Source of the DNA: Prevotella sp.
GTDB lineage: Bacteria > Bacteroidota > Bacteroidia > Bacteroidales > Bacteroidaceae
NCBI GenBank assembly: GCA_022771265.1
Contig: JALFCG010000032.1
Location: 1 to 43,556, forward strand
Direction: 5' to 3'
Length of the DNA: 43,556 nt
The translations under genes were made by a program, and so were the position numbers. Positions 9,033 to 16,473 of this stretch are shown piece by piece (within the stretch, counting starts at the first letter, position 1; every line of letters starts with the position of its first letter). The notes below the pieces were generated by a model. It had not been told where the DNA came from and made no database searches. It saw only the letters and a list, made by a program, of their open reading frames with translations.

Positions 9033-9851
9033 ATGTCACCGATAGGCATATTCGATTCGGGTTACGGCGGCTTGACAATCTTGCACGGCTTGCGAAACCT
9101 TCTTCCGGAATACGACTATTTGTATCTCGGTGACAACGCGCGTGCTCCTTACGGACCAAGATCGTTCGACGTGGTCTATGAATTCACGCGACAGGCGGTG
9201 ACTAAACTCTTCGACATGGGGTGCCAGTTGGTTGTGCTCGGATGCAACACCGCGTCAGCAAAAGCCTTGCGAACCATTCAGCAGGTTGACTTGCCAAGGA
9301 TAGATTCAAGCCGACGCGTTCTCGGAGTCATACGACCGACGGCAGAAGTCATAGGCTCGCTCACGACCTCACGCCATGTTGGTGTGCTTGCAACCGAAGG
9401 AACGATAAAGAGCGAGAGCTACACGCTTGAAATCCAAAAGCTCTATCCCGACATTAAGGTGTCGGGAGTAGCCTGCCCGTTTTGGGTTCCGCTCGTCGAA
9501 TACAATGAGGCCGACAGTCCAGGGGCAGACTATTTCGTCAAGAAGCGCCTCGACCAGCTTATGCGCCTCGACCCGCTTATTGATGCCATCATCCTCGGCT
9601 GCACTCATTATCCTCTTCTTATGCCGAAGATTGTGAAATATGTCAAGCCTGGTGTACGCATCGTCCCGCAAGGAGAGTATGTAGCCGAAAGCCTAAAAAA
9701 CTATTTCATCCGACATCCGGAAATGGAACAAAGATGCTCAAAAGGAGGAACAGTGGATTATCTGACCACAGAAAACCCTGACAAGTTCCGAGAGTCAGCA
9801 CAGATATTCCTCCACGAATACGTAGATGTAAAAAATGTCACGCTCGGATAA
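9033..9851 (+). CDS. murI: Glutamate racemase
   Basis: Converts L-glutamate to D-glutamate for the peptidoglycan stem peptide, in the cytoplasm and without cofactor. The protein has 272 residues. The N-terminal IGIFDSGYGGLTIL contains the conserved Asp/Ser. The two catalytic cysteines are Cys71 in LGCNTASA and Cys190 in LGCTHYPLL, one per half of the pseudosymmetric enzyme. DNARAPYG is the usual substrate loop. It follows the skp genes by 17 bases, so it probably shares their transcript and ties cell-wall precursor supply to envelope assembly. Confidence 0.96.
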   Translation: MSPIGIFDSGYGGLTILHGLRNLLPEYDYLYLGDNARAPYGPRSFDVVYEFTRQAVTKLFDMGCQLVVLGCNTASAKALRTIQQVDLPRIDSSRRVLGVIRPTAEVIGSLTTSRHVGVLATEGTIKSESYTLEIQKLYPDIKVSGVACPFWVPLVEYNEADSPGADYFVKKRLDQLMRLDPLIDAIILGCTHYPLLMPKIVKYVKPGVRIVPQGEYVAESLKNYFIRHPEMEQRCSKGGTVDYLTTENPDKFRESAQIFLHEYVDVKNVTLG

Positions 9852-9899
9852 AACTAACAGTATTGCTAATTATAAACATGATTAATAATTAATCTGGGA

Positions 9900-11279
9900 A
9901 TGATAAAAAGGAATGGAATTATGATTAAATCGACTGCATTGGTAATAGGTGTTGACCTGATAATGGTGAATGCCCTCTTTGTCCTGTTCAGCCTTTTGGG
10001 ATGGCACGACGGTTCGGATACCATGTTGTATCTTGTCAACGTTTTCTATTTTGTTGTCATCTTCTTATACAAGCCTTTCGCACAAGACCAGTTTGTGCGC
10101 GTTGATCAGATTCTCGGCAGGGTCCTGAAGTCTGGACTGTTGTTTTTCTTTCTTCTTGCCACCTTCATAATCGTCGATGGCAGCAAGGAACTTAACATTC
10201 GCACGCTATTATTGGTTTATGTCATAAGTATGGTGGCAGTGTTCTATGGCAGGTATGTAGTGAGGGAATTGTTAAAGCAACTGCGTTCAACCGAAAGAAA
10301 TACAAGGCTCGTGGTGTTTGTAGGCGCGGGGCATAACCTGGCTTATCTCTATCAGATAATGATGGGAGAGATGAGCACAGGCTATCGGGTTGTGGGATAC
10401 TTTGAGGACAAGGACTCAAGGCACCTGCCCGAAAACATTCAGCGACTTGGTATGGTGAGCGACGTGATAACATGGTTAGGCAAGAATCATGTTGACCAGA
10501 TATACTGCAACCTTCCGTCAAGCCGTTCAGAAGAAATCGTGAAGCTGATAAACTACTGTGAACGTAACTTCGTCAGGTTCTATTCTGTGCCTAACGTGCG
10601 CAACTATGTCCACAGGCACATGGCGGTAGTGATGATGGATGACATGCCCGTGCTGACCATACGCCAGGAACCTCTTAGCAAAATGCATAACAGGGTGCTG
10701 AAGAGGACCTTCGACATTGTGGTAAGTGGACTGTTCATCGTGACATGTTTCTGGTGGATATGTGCCATTGTCGCAGTAATAACAAAAATCACCATGCCTG
10801 GTCCGGTGTTCTTCAAGCAAAAACGAAATGGACTGCTGGGAGAAGAGTTCTACTGCCTGAAGTTCAGGTCGATGAAAGTAAATGCCGATGCCGACAGACT
10901 GCAGGCAACGAAAGACGATCCAAGGAAAACCAAATGGGGCAACATCATGAGAAAGACCAACATCGACGAGCTGCCGCAGTTCCTCAACGTACTGATGGGC
11001 TCAATGTCGGTGGTCGGTCCAAGACCGCATATGGTGAAGCACACCGAGGAATACTCCAGCCTTATTGACAAGTACATGGTGCGCCACTGGGTAAAACCTG
11101 GCATAACGGGTTGGGCGCAGGTGCGAGGAGCCAGAGGTGAGACGCAGGAACTGTGGCAGATGGAAAACCGCATAAAGAAGGATATATGGTATGTTGAACA
11201 CTGGACGATATGGCTCGACATCCGCATCATTTACCTTACAATCAGAAATGTTATCATAGGCGACAAGCAGGCTTATTAG
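9900..11279 (+). CDS. Undecaprenyl-phosphate sugar-1-phosphate transferase
   Basis: Starts a surface or exopolysaccharide repeat by moving a hexose-1-phosphate onto undecaprenyl phosphate at the inner membrane. The protein has 459 residues. Four hydrophobic spans fill about residues 8-115. A Rossmann-like domain with VVFVGAGHNLAYL follows (about 138-240). Another span (about 278-298) leads into the C-terminal bacterial sugar transferase domain, with GPVFFKQKRNG, FYCLKFRSMKV, NIDELPQFLNVLMGSMSVVG and KPGITGWAQVRG. The sugar (glucose or galactose) cannot be told. The start at 9900 is chosen; an in-frame ATG at 9921 is a fair alternative. It would use the product of uppS encoded upstream. Confidence 0.9.
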   Translation: MIKRNGIMIKSTALVIGVDLIMVNALFVLFSLLGWHDGSDTMLYLVNVFYFVVIFLYKPFAQDQFVRVDQILGRVLKSGLLFFFLLATFIIVDGSKELNIRTLLLVYVISMVAVFYGRYVVRELLKQLRSTERNTRLVVFVGAGHNLAYLYQIMMGEMSTGYRVVGYFEDKDSRHLPENIQRLGMVSDVITWLGKNHVDQIYCNLPSSRSEEIVKLINYCERNFVRFYSVPNVRNYVHRHMAVVMMDDMPVLTIRQEPLSKMHNRVLKRTFDIVVSGLFIVTCFWWICAIVAVITKITMPGPVFFKQKRNGLLGEEFYCLKFRSMKVNADADRLQATKDDPRKTKWGNIMRKTNIDELPQFLNVLMGSMSVVGPRPHMVKHTEEYSSLIDKYMVRHWVKPGITGWAQVRGARGETQELWQMENRIKKDIWYVEHWTIWLDIRIIYLTIRNVIIGDKQAY

Positions 11280-11467
11280 CAGCGACTAACTTTGGACGCT
11301 CGTAGTCCAATAGAGGTGTATGCTCATGCTTGCCAGAGAAGGAAGTTGACACCGTATCACCACATCTGAAGAAGGACGAAACCGGCTATTAACCACCAGA
11401 ACGTGACATGGCTGAGCGAACGGAGGTGATGGTTGTAGCCTTAAATGAAAAAAATATGGGGTTTTCC
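11280..11467. other. Gene-free stretch after the sugar transferase
   Basis: No credible gene was seen. A small hairpin TTGGAC (11292-11297) / GTCCAA (11305-11310) follows the stop codon without a T run and may mark the transcript end. Confidence 0.4.
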
Positions 11468-11498
11468 ATTGCCATATCAAAAAAAAGTATTACCTTTG
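11468..11498 (+). promoter_or_regulatory. Bacteroidetes-type promoter for the methyltransferase
   Basis: TACCTTTG (11491-11498) fits the TAnnTTTG -7 box, with ATTG (11468-11471) 19 bases upstream as a partial -33 box. The implied start near 11505 gives a leader of about 150 bases. Confidence 0.6.
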
Positions 11499-11538
11499 CC
11501 GGCGGATGATTAAACAAAATACGGATATTGTAAAGTAA

Positions 11539-11623
11539 ATAACCTTCACGTCTGCTCTTGCGACATGAGGTTATCCCTTAGGTTTCTTCGAAGGCATGAA
11601 GTCTTTGGAGGGTGATTTTTTTA
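11539..11623 (+). promoter_or_regulatory. Structured 5' leader, possible attenuator
   Basis: The leader contains a nested hairpin: ATAACCT (11539-11545) pairs with AGGTTAT (11568-11574), enclosing GTC (11550-11552) / GAC (11562-11564). A second, weaker fold (CCCT...AGGG, with CTTC/GAAG inside) ends at a run of seven T at 11617-11623, still upstream of the gene. That resembles an anti-terminator/terminator pair. No known riboswitch class was recognised. Confidence 0.3.
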
Positions 11624-11653
11624 TTCTATTTTCAACAAATCTTTACAATAACA

Positions 11654-12463
11654 ATGGACAACAAAAACATTAATGGCAACAATACTGTTGCCGACAGCAA
11701 TGAATCGTCAATACATGATTTCGACTTCGCGCTTATCTGCGAATATTTCTCAAGCATCAAACGACAGGGACCGGGTAGCGACGATGCTACGCGAAAGGCA
11801 TTGTCGTTAATGGGCGAAATGGGAGAAGAGGCAGTCGTCGCTGACCTCGGATGCGGCTGCGGAAGCCAGACCATACAGCTCGCCCTTCACACCAAGGCAA
11901 ACATTAAGGCGCTTGACCTCTTTCCTCTCTTCATCGAGAAGACGATGGAGAACTGCCGTGCCAAAGGAGTAGGCGACAGGGTAGAGGGCATCGTAGGTGA
12001 TATGGGAAACCTGCAGTTTGCCAAAGAGTCATTTGACGTGATATGGAGCGAAGGAGCAATCTACAACATCGGCTTTGAACATGGAGTGAACCTCTGGCGC
12101 GACTATCTCAGGTGTGGTGGCTGGTTGGCAGTCAGCGAGGCCTCATGGCTTAGTGACGAACGTCCTGACGAGATTGCGCACTTTTGGAACGATGCCTATC
12201 CTGAGATTGACACTATATATAATAAGGTGGAGCAGATGAGAAAAGCAGGCTACTGCGACATAACCACATTCGTCTTGCCCGATGAGTGCTGGACTACAAA
12301 TTTCTACCTCCCCCAAGTGGAAGCCCAGAGGTTATTCCTCGAGCGTCATCCAGACAATGACACAGCCAAGGGACTGGTTGAGAATATGAGGCATGAGGCA
12401 GAGATGTATTCCCGCTATCATGACTATTACGGCTATGTGTTCTACATAGGACGGAAGGCGTAA
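11654..12463 (+). CDS. Class I SAM-dependent methyltransferase
   Basis: A 269-residue cytoplasmic enzyme that should transfer a methyl group from S-adenosylmethionine; the acceptor is unknown. Motif I is VVADLGCGCGSQTIQLA (about residues 61-77), with the acidic strand-2 end IKALDLFPLF. Motif IV-like SFDVIWSEGAIYNIGFE follows. The C-terminal half is helical and rich in Tyr/His (MYSRYHDYYGYVFYIG). The ATG at 11654 is preferred over an in-frame GTG at 11612, which lies in the T-rich leader. It resembles free-standing methyltransferases common in Bacteroides. It is transcribed towards the araC gene, with a 23-base gap. Confidence 0.85.
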   Translation: MDNKNINGNNTVADSNESSIHDFDFALICEYFSSIKRQGPGSDDATRKALSLMGEMGEEAVVADLGCGCGSQTIQLALHTKANIKALDLFPLFIEKTMENCRAKGVGDRVEGIVGDMGNLQFAKESFDVIWSEGAIYNIGFEHGVNLWRDYLRCGGWLAVSEASWLSDERPDEIAHFWNDAYPEIDTIYNKVEQMRKAGYCDITTFVLPDECWTTNFYLPQVEAQRLFLERHPDNDTAKGLVENMRHEAEMYSRYHDYYGYVFYIGRKA

Positions 12464-12470
12464 TATCCAA

Positions 12471-12491
12471 GCTTAAGACGAATGTCTTAGC
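12471..12491. terminator. Possible bidirectional hairpin between convergent genes
   Basis: TAAGAC (12474-12479), loop GAAT, then GTCTTA (12484-12489), extended by GC/GC. It overlaps the stop codon of the minus-strand araC gene. There is no long T run. Confidence 0.35.
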
Positions 12492-13356
12492 TCCTTATGT
12501 TCCTCTTTCTGAAATGTCGTGGCGACAACCCTGTCTGTTTCTTGAAGAAAGTACCAAAGGCTGCGGGGTTGGGGAAGTTCAGCGAGTCGGATATCTCCTT
12601 CACGCTCTTGTCGGTATTGTTCATCAAGAAAATGCTGCGTCTGACGATAGCCTTGAACACGTGCTGCTGGACGGTCAGGCCTGACACGCTTTTCACTATC
12701 GACGAGAGGTATTTCGGTGACAGGCAAAGCTTGTCGGCATAGAAAGCTACGCCGCGCTCGCTGTCGTAATGCTTCCCGACGAGTTTCATAAGCTCAATGT
12801 ATATCGTTGTGTGCCGTCCGGAAATAGTGTTGTTGGAACTCATCGTGCGCCCTATGATGTAACACAGGCGATAAGTGAGCGACAACATCAGGAGCAAGCG
12901 TTCTTTCTCGATGAATACGTCGTTGATGTTGTCGGGCAATTCAGAGAACATGGCTATATAGTGGTTCAGCCCTGGCGCTTCGAGGGAATCAACAATCTGG
13001 CATGGCCTGGGGTTGATTACTTCCAAGAATTTCATTCCCATGACCGTGTTGCCTATGATTTCCTTTATTGCATCCACACGATAGAACAGCAGTGAGTAGA
13101 GAATGTCAGGAGAACTGTCAGCGACGTGGAAGGAAGTGCCCCGGTTGACGAATAGTGTCTTTCCGCTCTCTACCGTGTAAGCTTCCTCGGCGGTCATGAC
13201 GGTGAACTGTCCGCGATGGCAGACTATTATACCTACATGCTCGACAAGGAAACTGACACTCAGTATGTCAGGGAACTTGTCGAGCATGCCTTTAGAGCAA
13301 CACACCTCGCATCCGGAGCTGAGCTGCTGTTGCAGTTGTTGTATTCCGTCAGCCAT
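12487..13356 (-). CDS. AraC-family transcriptional regulator
   Basis: A DNA-binding activator of 289 residues. The N-terminal ~170 residues form a cupin-like sensing domain (VGIIVCHRGQFTVMTAEEAY, SGKTLFVNRGTSFHV). The C-terminal ~100 residues carry the two helix-turn-helices of the AraC family, ending with SVKEISDSLNFPNPAAFGTF and FKKQTGLSPRHFRK. The ATG at 13356 is chosen; an upstream TTG at 13389 would overlap the preceding gene. It starts 13 bases after the stop of the glutaredoxin-like gene on the same strand, so the two form an operon. Four Cys near the N-terminus (GCEVCCSKG plus one later) could make it redox-responsive, an inference from the neighbour. Confidence 0.88.
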   Translation of the reverse strand: MADGIQQLQQQLSSGCEVCCSKGMLDKFPDILSVSFLVEHVGIIVCHRGQFTVMTAEEAYTVESGKTLFVNRGTSFHVADSSPDILYSLLFYRVDAIKEIIGNTVMGMKFLEVINPRPCQIVDSLEAPGLNHYIAMFSELPDNINDVFIEKERLLLMLSLTYRLCYIIGRTMSSNNTISGRHTTIYIELMKLVGKHYDSERGVAFYADKLCLSPKYLSSIVKSVSGLTVQQHVFKAIVRRSIFLMNNTDKSVKEISDSLNFPNPAAFGTFFKKQTGLSPRHFRKRNIRS

Positions 13357-13369
13357 AGCGACCGTTTTG

Positions 13370-13666
13370 TCAGCATCCGGAACCGTCAATCCTGCACGAA
13401 TTTCCTTCTGCCGGTCTTGCTCCTATGCCGGCTTCCAGTGCCGACAGTGTCACCGTTCCGTCTTCAAGCACGAAACAAGGTATTCCGACAAATCCCATCT
13501 GTCTTGCCGCTGAGAACGTGGGATGACTGTCGCGTAGCTGCAGGAACGCCTTAAGATTTCTCACGTGTGCGCCGATGTCGATAACGTTATAGTTCGGGTT
13601 GTCCTTAATCTGCGACTCGATGCGTGTGCAGTCTGGACAGGTGCTCATTACGAATACTGTTGTCAT
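13370..13666 (-). CDS. Glutaredoxin/thioredoxin-fold small protein
   Basis: A 98-residue thiol-redox protein. The N-terminus MTTVFVMSTCPDCTRIE carries a CPDC active site (Cys10, Cys13) right after the first beta strand. GFVGIPCFVLEDG supplies the cis-proline loop of the fold, with an additional Cys. An upstream in-frame TTG at 13717 would add 17 residues but would lie within the promoter region, so the ATG at 13666 is used. It is followed by the araC gene in the same operon. The likely role is disulfide or glutathione-type reduction in the cytoplasm; the partner is unknown. Confidence 0.82.
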   Translation of the reverse strand: MTTVFVMSTCPDCTRIESQIKDNPNYNVIDIGAHVRNLKAFLQLRDSHPTFSAARQMGFVGIPCFVLEDGTVTLSALEAGIGARPAEGNSCRIDGSGC

Positions 13667-13694
13667 AGAATATTGATGTTTAAGAATGATGGTG

Positions 13695-13726
13695 CAAAAA
13701 TAACCAATTAATTTCAAAAATTCAAT
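13695..13726 (-). promoter_or_regulatory. Promoter of the glutaredoxin-araC operon
   Basis: On the minus strand TATTTTTG (13695-13702) matches the -7 consensus, and an ATTG about 20 bases upstream serves as a partial -33 box. Transcription would start about 25 bases before the ATG at 13666. Confidence 0.55.
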
Positions 13727-13854
13727 AGAGTGAAGGTTAATTATTCACAAAAGGGCTTGTCGAAAGTATTGTTTTACCAGATAAAGCGGTTTGCCGATGT
13801 CCTGCCATGTTTGGCTTCAACATAAACATCCTGTCAGACCGTAGAAGGTGAGCA

Positions 13855-13896
13855 TAAAAAAACAGGTGAGGATTAATCTTTGTAATCCTCGCCTGT
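13855..13896 (-). terminator. Intrinsic terminator of hsp20
   Basis: The arms 13862-13875 and 13883-13896 pair over 14 bases with one G-T pair. Read on the minus strand, the hairpin ends in a run of T (A run at 13856-13862 on the plus strand). It lies 20 bases after the hsp20 stop. Confidence 0.88.
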
Positions 13897-13915
13897 CCAA
13901 GTGTGATGCATAGCG

Positions 13916-14344
13916 TTATGCTATGTCAATCTGACGCTGAATCTTCTTAACCTCGTCCTTGGTCACCTTCGGCATGGTGATGGTCAGTACGCCGTTGTCA
14001 ACCTTGGCCGCGATATTGTCCTTGACGATGTCGTCAGGCAGCACGTAGGTCTGCTGGTAGTTGGAGTAGCTGAACTCGCGACGCAGGTAGTGCTGCTTCT
14101 TGTCCTCCTCCTTGTGTTCCATCTTGTTCTCGATGGCAATGTCAAGATTGCCGTCGGTATTGATGTTTACCCTGCAGTACTCCTTCTTAATGCCAGGCAC
14201 TGCCACCTCCATGGTGTAAGCCTTTGCGTCCTCCTTTACGTTTACTGCCGGCGCTGTGGCCTTCATCTTTGGCATCCAATCACTGTTGAAAAAGTCGTCG
14301 AACACTGTTGGGAACCAACTGTTTGAATTCATTACTGGTAACAT
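13916..14344 (-). CDS. Small heat-shock protein, Hsp20/alpha-crystallin family
   Basis: An ATP-independent holdase chaperone of the cytoplasm, 142 residues. The N-terminus MLPVMNSNSWFPTVFDDFFN is the usual Bacteroidales form. The alpha-crystallin domain covers about residues 30-135, with YTMEVAVPGIKKEYCRVNIN, LRREFSYSNYQQTYVLPDDI and the conserved KVDNGVLTITMPK. The C-terminal IQRQIDIA supplies the IxI-type tail. Its regulatory region is unusual for this window: a strong AGGAGG site and a sigma-54 promoter with upstream palindromes. It stands alone, with a terminator behind it. Confidence 0.95.
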   Translation of the reverse strand: MLPVMNSNSWFPTVFDDFFNSDWMPKMKATAPAVNVKEDAKAYTMEVAVPGIKKEYCRVNINTDGNLDIAIENKMEHKEEDKKQHYLRREFSYSNYQQTYVLPDDIVKDNIAAKVDNGVLTITMPKVTKDEVKKIQRQIDIA

Positions 14345-14349
14345 AATAA

Positions 14350-14355
14350 CCTCCT
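14350..14355 (-). promoter_or_regulatory. Canonical Shine-Dalgarno site of hsp20
   Basis: AGGAGG on the minus strand, five bases before the ATG at 14344. Most genes in this window lack such a site; rplF is another exception. It suggests strong translation once the message is made. Confidence 0.75.
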
Positions 14356-14410
14356 ATTTTATATTGTTATACTTTGTTGCTTTGAAGCTTTTAGCTTTCA
14401 CTATTATACC

Positions 14411-14428
14411 AAGCAATCTGTGTGCCAA
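14411..14428 (-). promoter_or_regulatory. Sigma-54 (RpoN) promoter of hsp20
   Basis: The minus strand reads TTGGCACACAGATTGCTT. This matches the sigma-54 consensus (TTGGCAC, then TTGCW). The invariant GG (14425-14426) and GC (14413-14414) are separated by exactly 10 bases. The expected start of transcription is near 14401, about 57 bases before the ATG. Confidence 0.75.
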
Positions 14429-14440
14429 TGGGTTACAAGA

Positions 14441-14580
14441 TGACAATTAGTCAGCAAAGTATAATTTTTTTAATCTTTACTGACTTATTGTCATGTCTTA
14501 CCAATCCCAGTGTTGGTAAAAATAAAAAGTTGCAAAACATCTATCACTGTCACCTGACTATCTCAAATGACTGTTTGTCA
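14441..14580 (-). promoter_or_regulatory. Three TGAC-N5-GTCA palindromes, likely enhancer-binding sites
   Basis: TGAC-AATTA-GTCA (14441-14453), TGAC-TTATT-GTCA (14481-14493) and TGAC-TGTTT-GTCA (14568-14580). The first two start exactly 40 bases apart and are also halves of a larger inverted repeat, arms 14441-14459 and 14475-14493 (17 of 19 matching). They lie about 45, 85 and 170 bases upstream of the predicted sigma-54 start, where an enhancer-binding protein would act. Confidence 0.6.
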
Positions 14581-14735
14581 GCGTGTTGGCTTTTCGCTAT
14601 GGTGACAGATGATTAAAAAAATAGGCTAAGACCGCATCGTCATAGGGCTTTGGGGTGATTAAGGTTAAGGCTTTTTCAATTGAAAAGCTATCAGAAGTAA
14701 ATACATGCAGCCGCTGTAAAGCTACAAGAAATGCT

Positions 14736-14800
14736 GTTGGAACGGTCGTTCCACAACTGTTGGTACGACTGTTCCATAACTGTGGAACAATTGTTACAAC
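14736..14800. repeat. Nearly three tandem 23-bp palindromic repeats
   Basis: Units begin at 14736, 14759 and 14782, the last degraded. The first two share the frame GTTGG-ACG--GTTCCA-AACT. Each unit contains an inverted pair GGAAC/GTTCC or GGTAC/GTTCC. Tandem symmetry creates long alternating hairpins. The function is unknown. Confidence 0.7.
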
Positions 14801-15349
14801 ACCTAAGGAACTACCGTGATACAAGCTACTCATAATAATACAATGTAGTTTATCTATTTAGGTTGACTACTTATCGTCTTATTTATATAGGAGGTTGACA
14901 AGTTAATTTATTATTTATAATTCTCATTGACTCTACTTGTCATTGTTCACTCTGACTGTTGACCTCCACAACATAACTAAACAAAGAGAGGGCTTGTTTT
15001 TTTGGCTTTTCCCTTACATCCGCTTCGTTGTTGAAAAAAGATCTTTTTCTTGATATATATAATAATGTGAGGAACAAGTCGTCATTCTGACTCCAAGGAG
15101 AAGAAAGACCGTTTTAATCGATGCCATCGGTTTGTGTTTTCCTTGTTCCCGATGAGTAAGCCACGAAGAGGACTTCTGCATATTTTGGCTTCGATTTTCT
15201 CTGTTTCGTGATGCCTAATTCGAGTTTTTTGCCGCAAAATAGGAGCCTTAAATATTAATTTATTGTTAAAAAACGCAATAAAAAGATAAATTTTAGGTAT
15301 GTTTGTTTAAATAACTCTCTATTTATTAGGGATTTTCAGTAATTTGTTG
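14801..15349. other. Long intergenic region before rpsL, several hairpins, no gene
   Basis: No coding frame looks real here. A GTTGACAAGTTAA word occurs at 14892. Between 15071 and 15191 there are closely spaced potential stems: GGAACAAG (15071-15078) with CTTGTTCC (15142-15149), an inner AATCGAT/ATCGGTT hairpin at 15117-15133, CTCC-AA-GGAG near 15100, and AAGCCA (15158-15163) with TGGCTT (15186-15191). This could be a small structured RNA, but no family was recognised. Confidence 0.35.
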
Positions 15350-15383
15350 TACCTTTGCAGCCCAAAAGGTCTAATTAGGCCTT
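15350..15383 (+). promoter_or_regulatory. Promoter of the rpsL operon with palindrome at the start site
   Basis: TACCTTTG (15350-15357) is a -7 box; no convincing -33 TTTG is found 19-21 bases upstream. Nine bases on, AAGGTCTAATTAGGCCTT (15366-15383) is an almost perfect palindrome at or just after the transcription start. It could be an operator or a leader hairpin. Confidence 0.6.
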
Positions 15384-15438
15384 AATGTATCAAGCAGAAA
15401 ATATACAAAATATATAATAACATAAAAAATAAAGAACA

Positions 15439-15819
15439 ATGCCTACAATTCAACAATTGGTAAGAAAAGGTAGACAGGTGCTTGTTGACAAGAGCAAGTC
15501 GCCAGCTTTGGACTCATGTCCTCAGCGTCGTGGCGTTTGTGTTCGTGTCTATACCACAACACCTAAGAAGCCTAATTCGGCAATGCGTAAAGTTGCCCGT
15601 GTGCGTCTGACAAACCAGAAAGAGGTTAACTCTTACATCCCGGGAGAGGGACACAACTTGCAGGAGCACTCAATCGTGTTAGTACGTGGCGGTCGTGTTA
15701 AGGACCTCCCAGGTGTACGTTATCACATCGTTCGTGGAACGCTTGATACAGCCGGTGTGGCAAACCGCACCCAGCGCCGTTCAAAGTACGGAGCTAAGCG
15801 TCCAAAGGCAAAGAAGTAA
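15439..15819 (+). CDS. rpsL: 30S ribosomal protein S12
   Basis: Decoding-centre protein of the small subunit and first gene of the str operon. The protein has 126 residues. The region [18 protein letters not shown] contains the Lys at the position where streptomycin resistance changes occur (KPNS), and [19 protein letters not shown] holds the second such site and the conserved loop. The C-terminus is [14 protein letters not shown] leader of about 75 bases and a -7 box precede it. rpsG follows after an unusually long gap of 152 bases without a gene. Confidence 0.98.
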   Translation: MPTIQQLVRKGRQVLVDKSKSPALDSCPQRRGVCVRVYTTTPKKPNSAMRKVARVRLTNQKEVNSYIPGEGHNLQEHSIVLVRGGRVKDLPGVRYHIVRGTLDTAGVANRTQRRSKYGAKRPKAKK

Positions 15820-15971
15820 TAGCCGGAGAAGGTTATAAAGCCCAAAGGACATTTTTTTATTAATTCGTTTTGCTGGAGAGATTGTTAAAGAAGGTTGAGT
15901 AAATACTCGGGTGAGAGTGTTGAAGAACAAAAGAAACAGCCCCAAGCAGAATATTTTCATTAAAAAACAAA

Positions 15972-16448
15972 ATGAGAAAAGCAAAACCAAAGAAGCGCGT
16001 GATCCTTCCGGATCCAGTTTTCAACGACCAGAAGGTCTCCAAATTTGTAAACCATCTCATGTACGATGGTAAGAAGTCTATCTCTTACGAGATCTTCTAC
16101 AACGCCCTTGAGACAGTCAAGGCAAAGATGAGCAATGAGGAAAAGTCTGCCCTTGAGATTTGGAAGACTGCCCTCGACAATATCACTCCTCAGGTGGAGG
16201 TTAAAAGCCGCCGTATCGGTGGCGCTACTTTCCAGGTGCCTACAGAAATCCGTCCTGACCGCAAGGAAAGCATCTCTATGAAGAACATGATCCAGTTTGC
16301 ACGCAAGCGTAGCGGCAAGTCAATGGCCGATAAGCTCGCTGCTGAGATTATGGACGCTTTCAACAGCCAGGGTGGCGCGTTCAAACGTAAGGAGGATATG
16401 CACCGCATGGCCGAGGCTAACCGTGCGTTTGCTCATTTCAGGTTCTAA
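15972..16448 (+). CDS. rpsG: 30S ribosomal protein S7
   Basis: Primary 16S rRNA 3'-domain binder that nucleates head assembly of the small subunit, 158 residues. The typical N-terminus [19 protein letters not shown] is followed by [28 protein letters not shown] and the C-terminal [23 protein letters not shown] helix (here [19 protein letters not shown]). In E. coli S7 represses its own operon through the S12-S7 spacer. The long spacer here would suit a similar control, which is inference. Confidence 0.98.
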   Translation: MRKAKPKKRVILPDPVFNDQKVSKFVNHLMYDGKKSISYEIFYNALETVKAKMSNEEKSALEIWKTALDNITPQVEVKSRRIGGATFQVPTEIRPDRKESISMKNMIQFARKRSGKSMADKLAAEIMDAFNSQGGAFKRKEDMHRMAEANRAFAHFRF

Positions 16449-16473
16449 TTATTAATAATAAGGTAAAACGACA

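Noticed and set aside
13357..13389. TTG start at 13389 for the AraC gene
   Set aside because: It would overlap the end of the glutaredoxin-like gene; the ATG at 13356 gives a full-length regulator.
14422..14833. Two small frames (14422-14616 plus, 14597-14833 minus)
   Set aside because: They cover the sigma-54 enhancer palindromes and the 23-bp repeats, and have no start signals or domain character.
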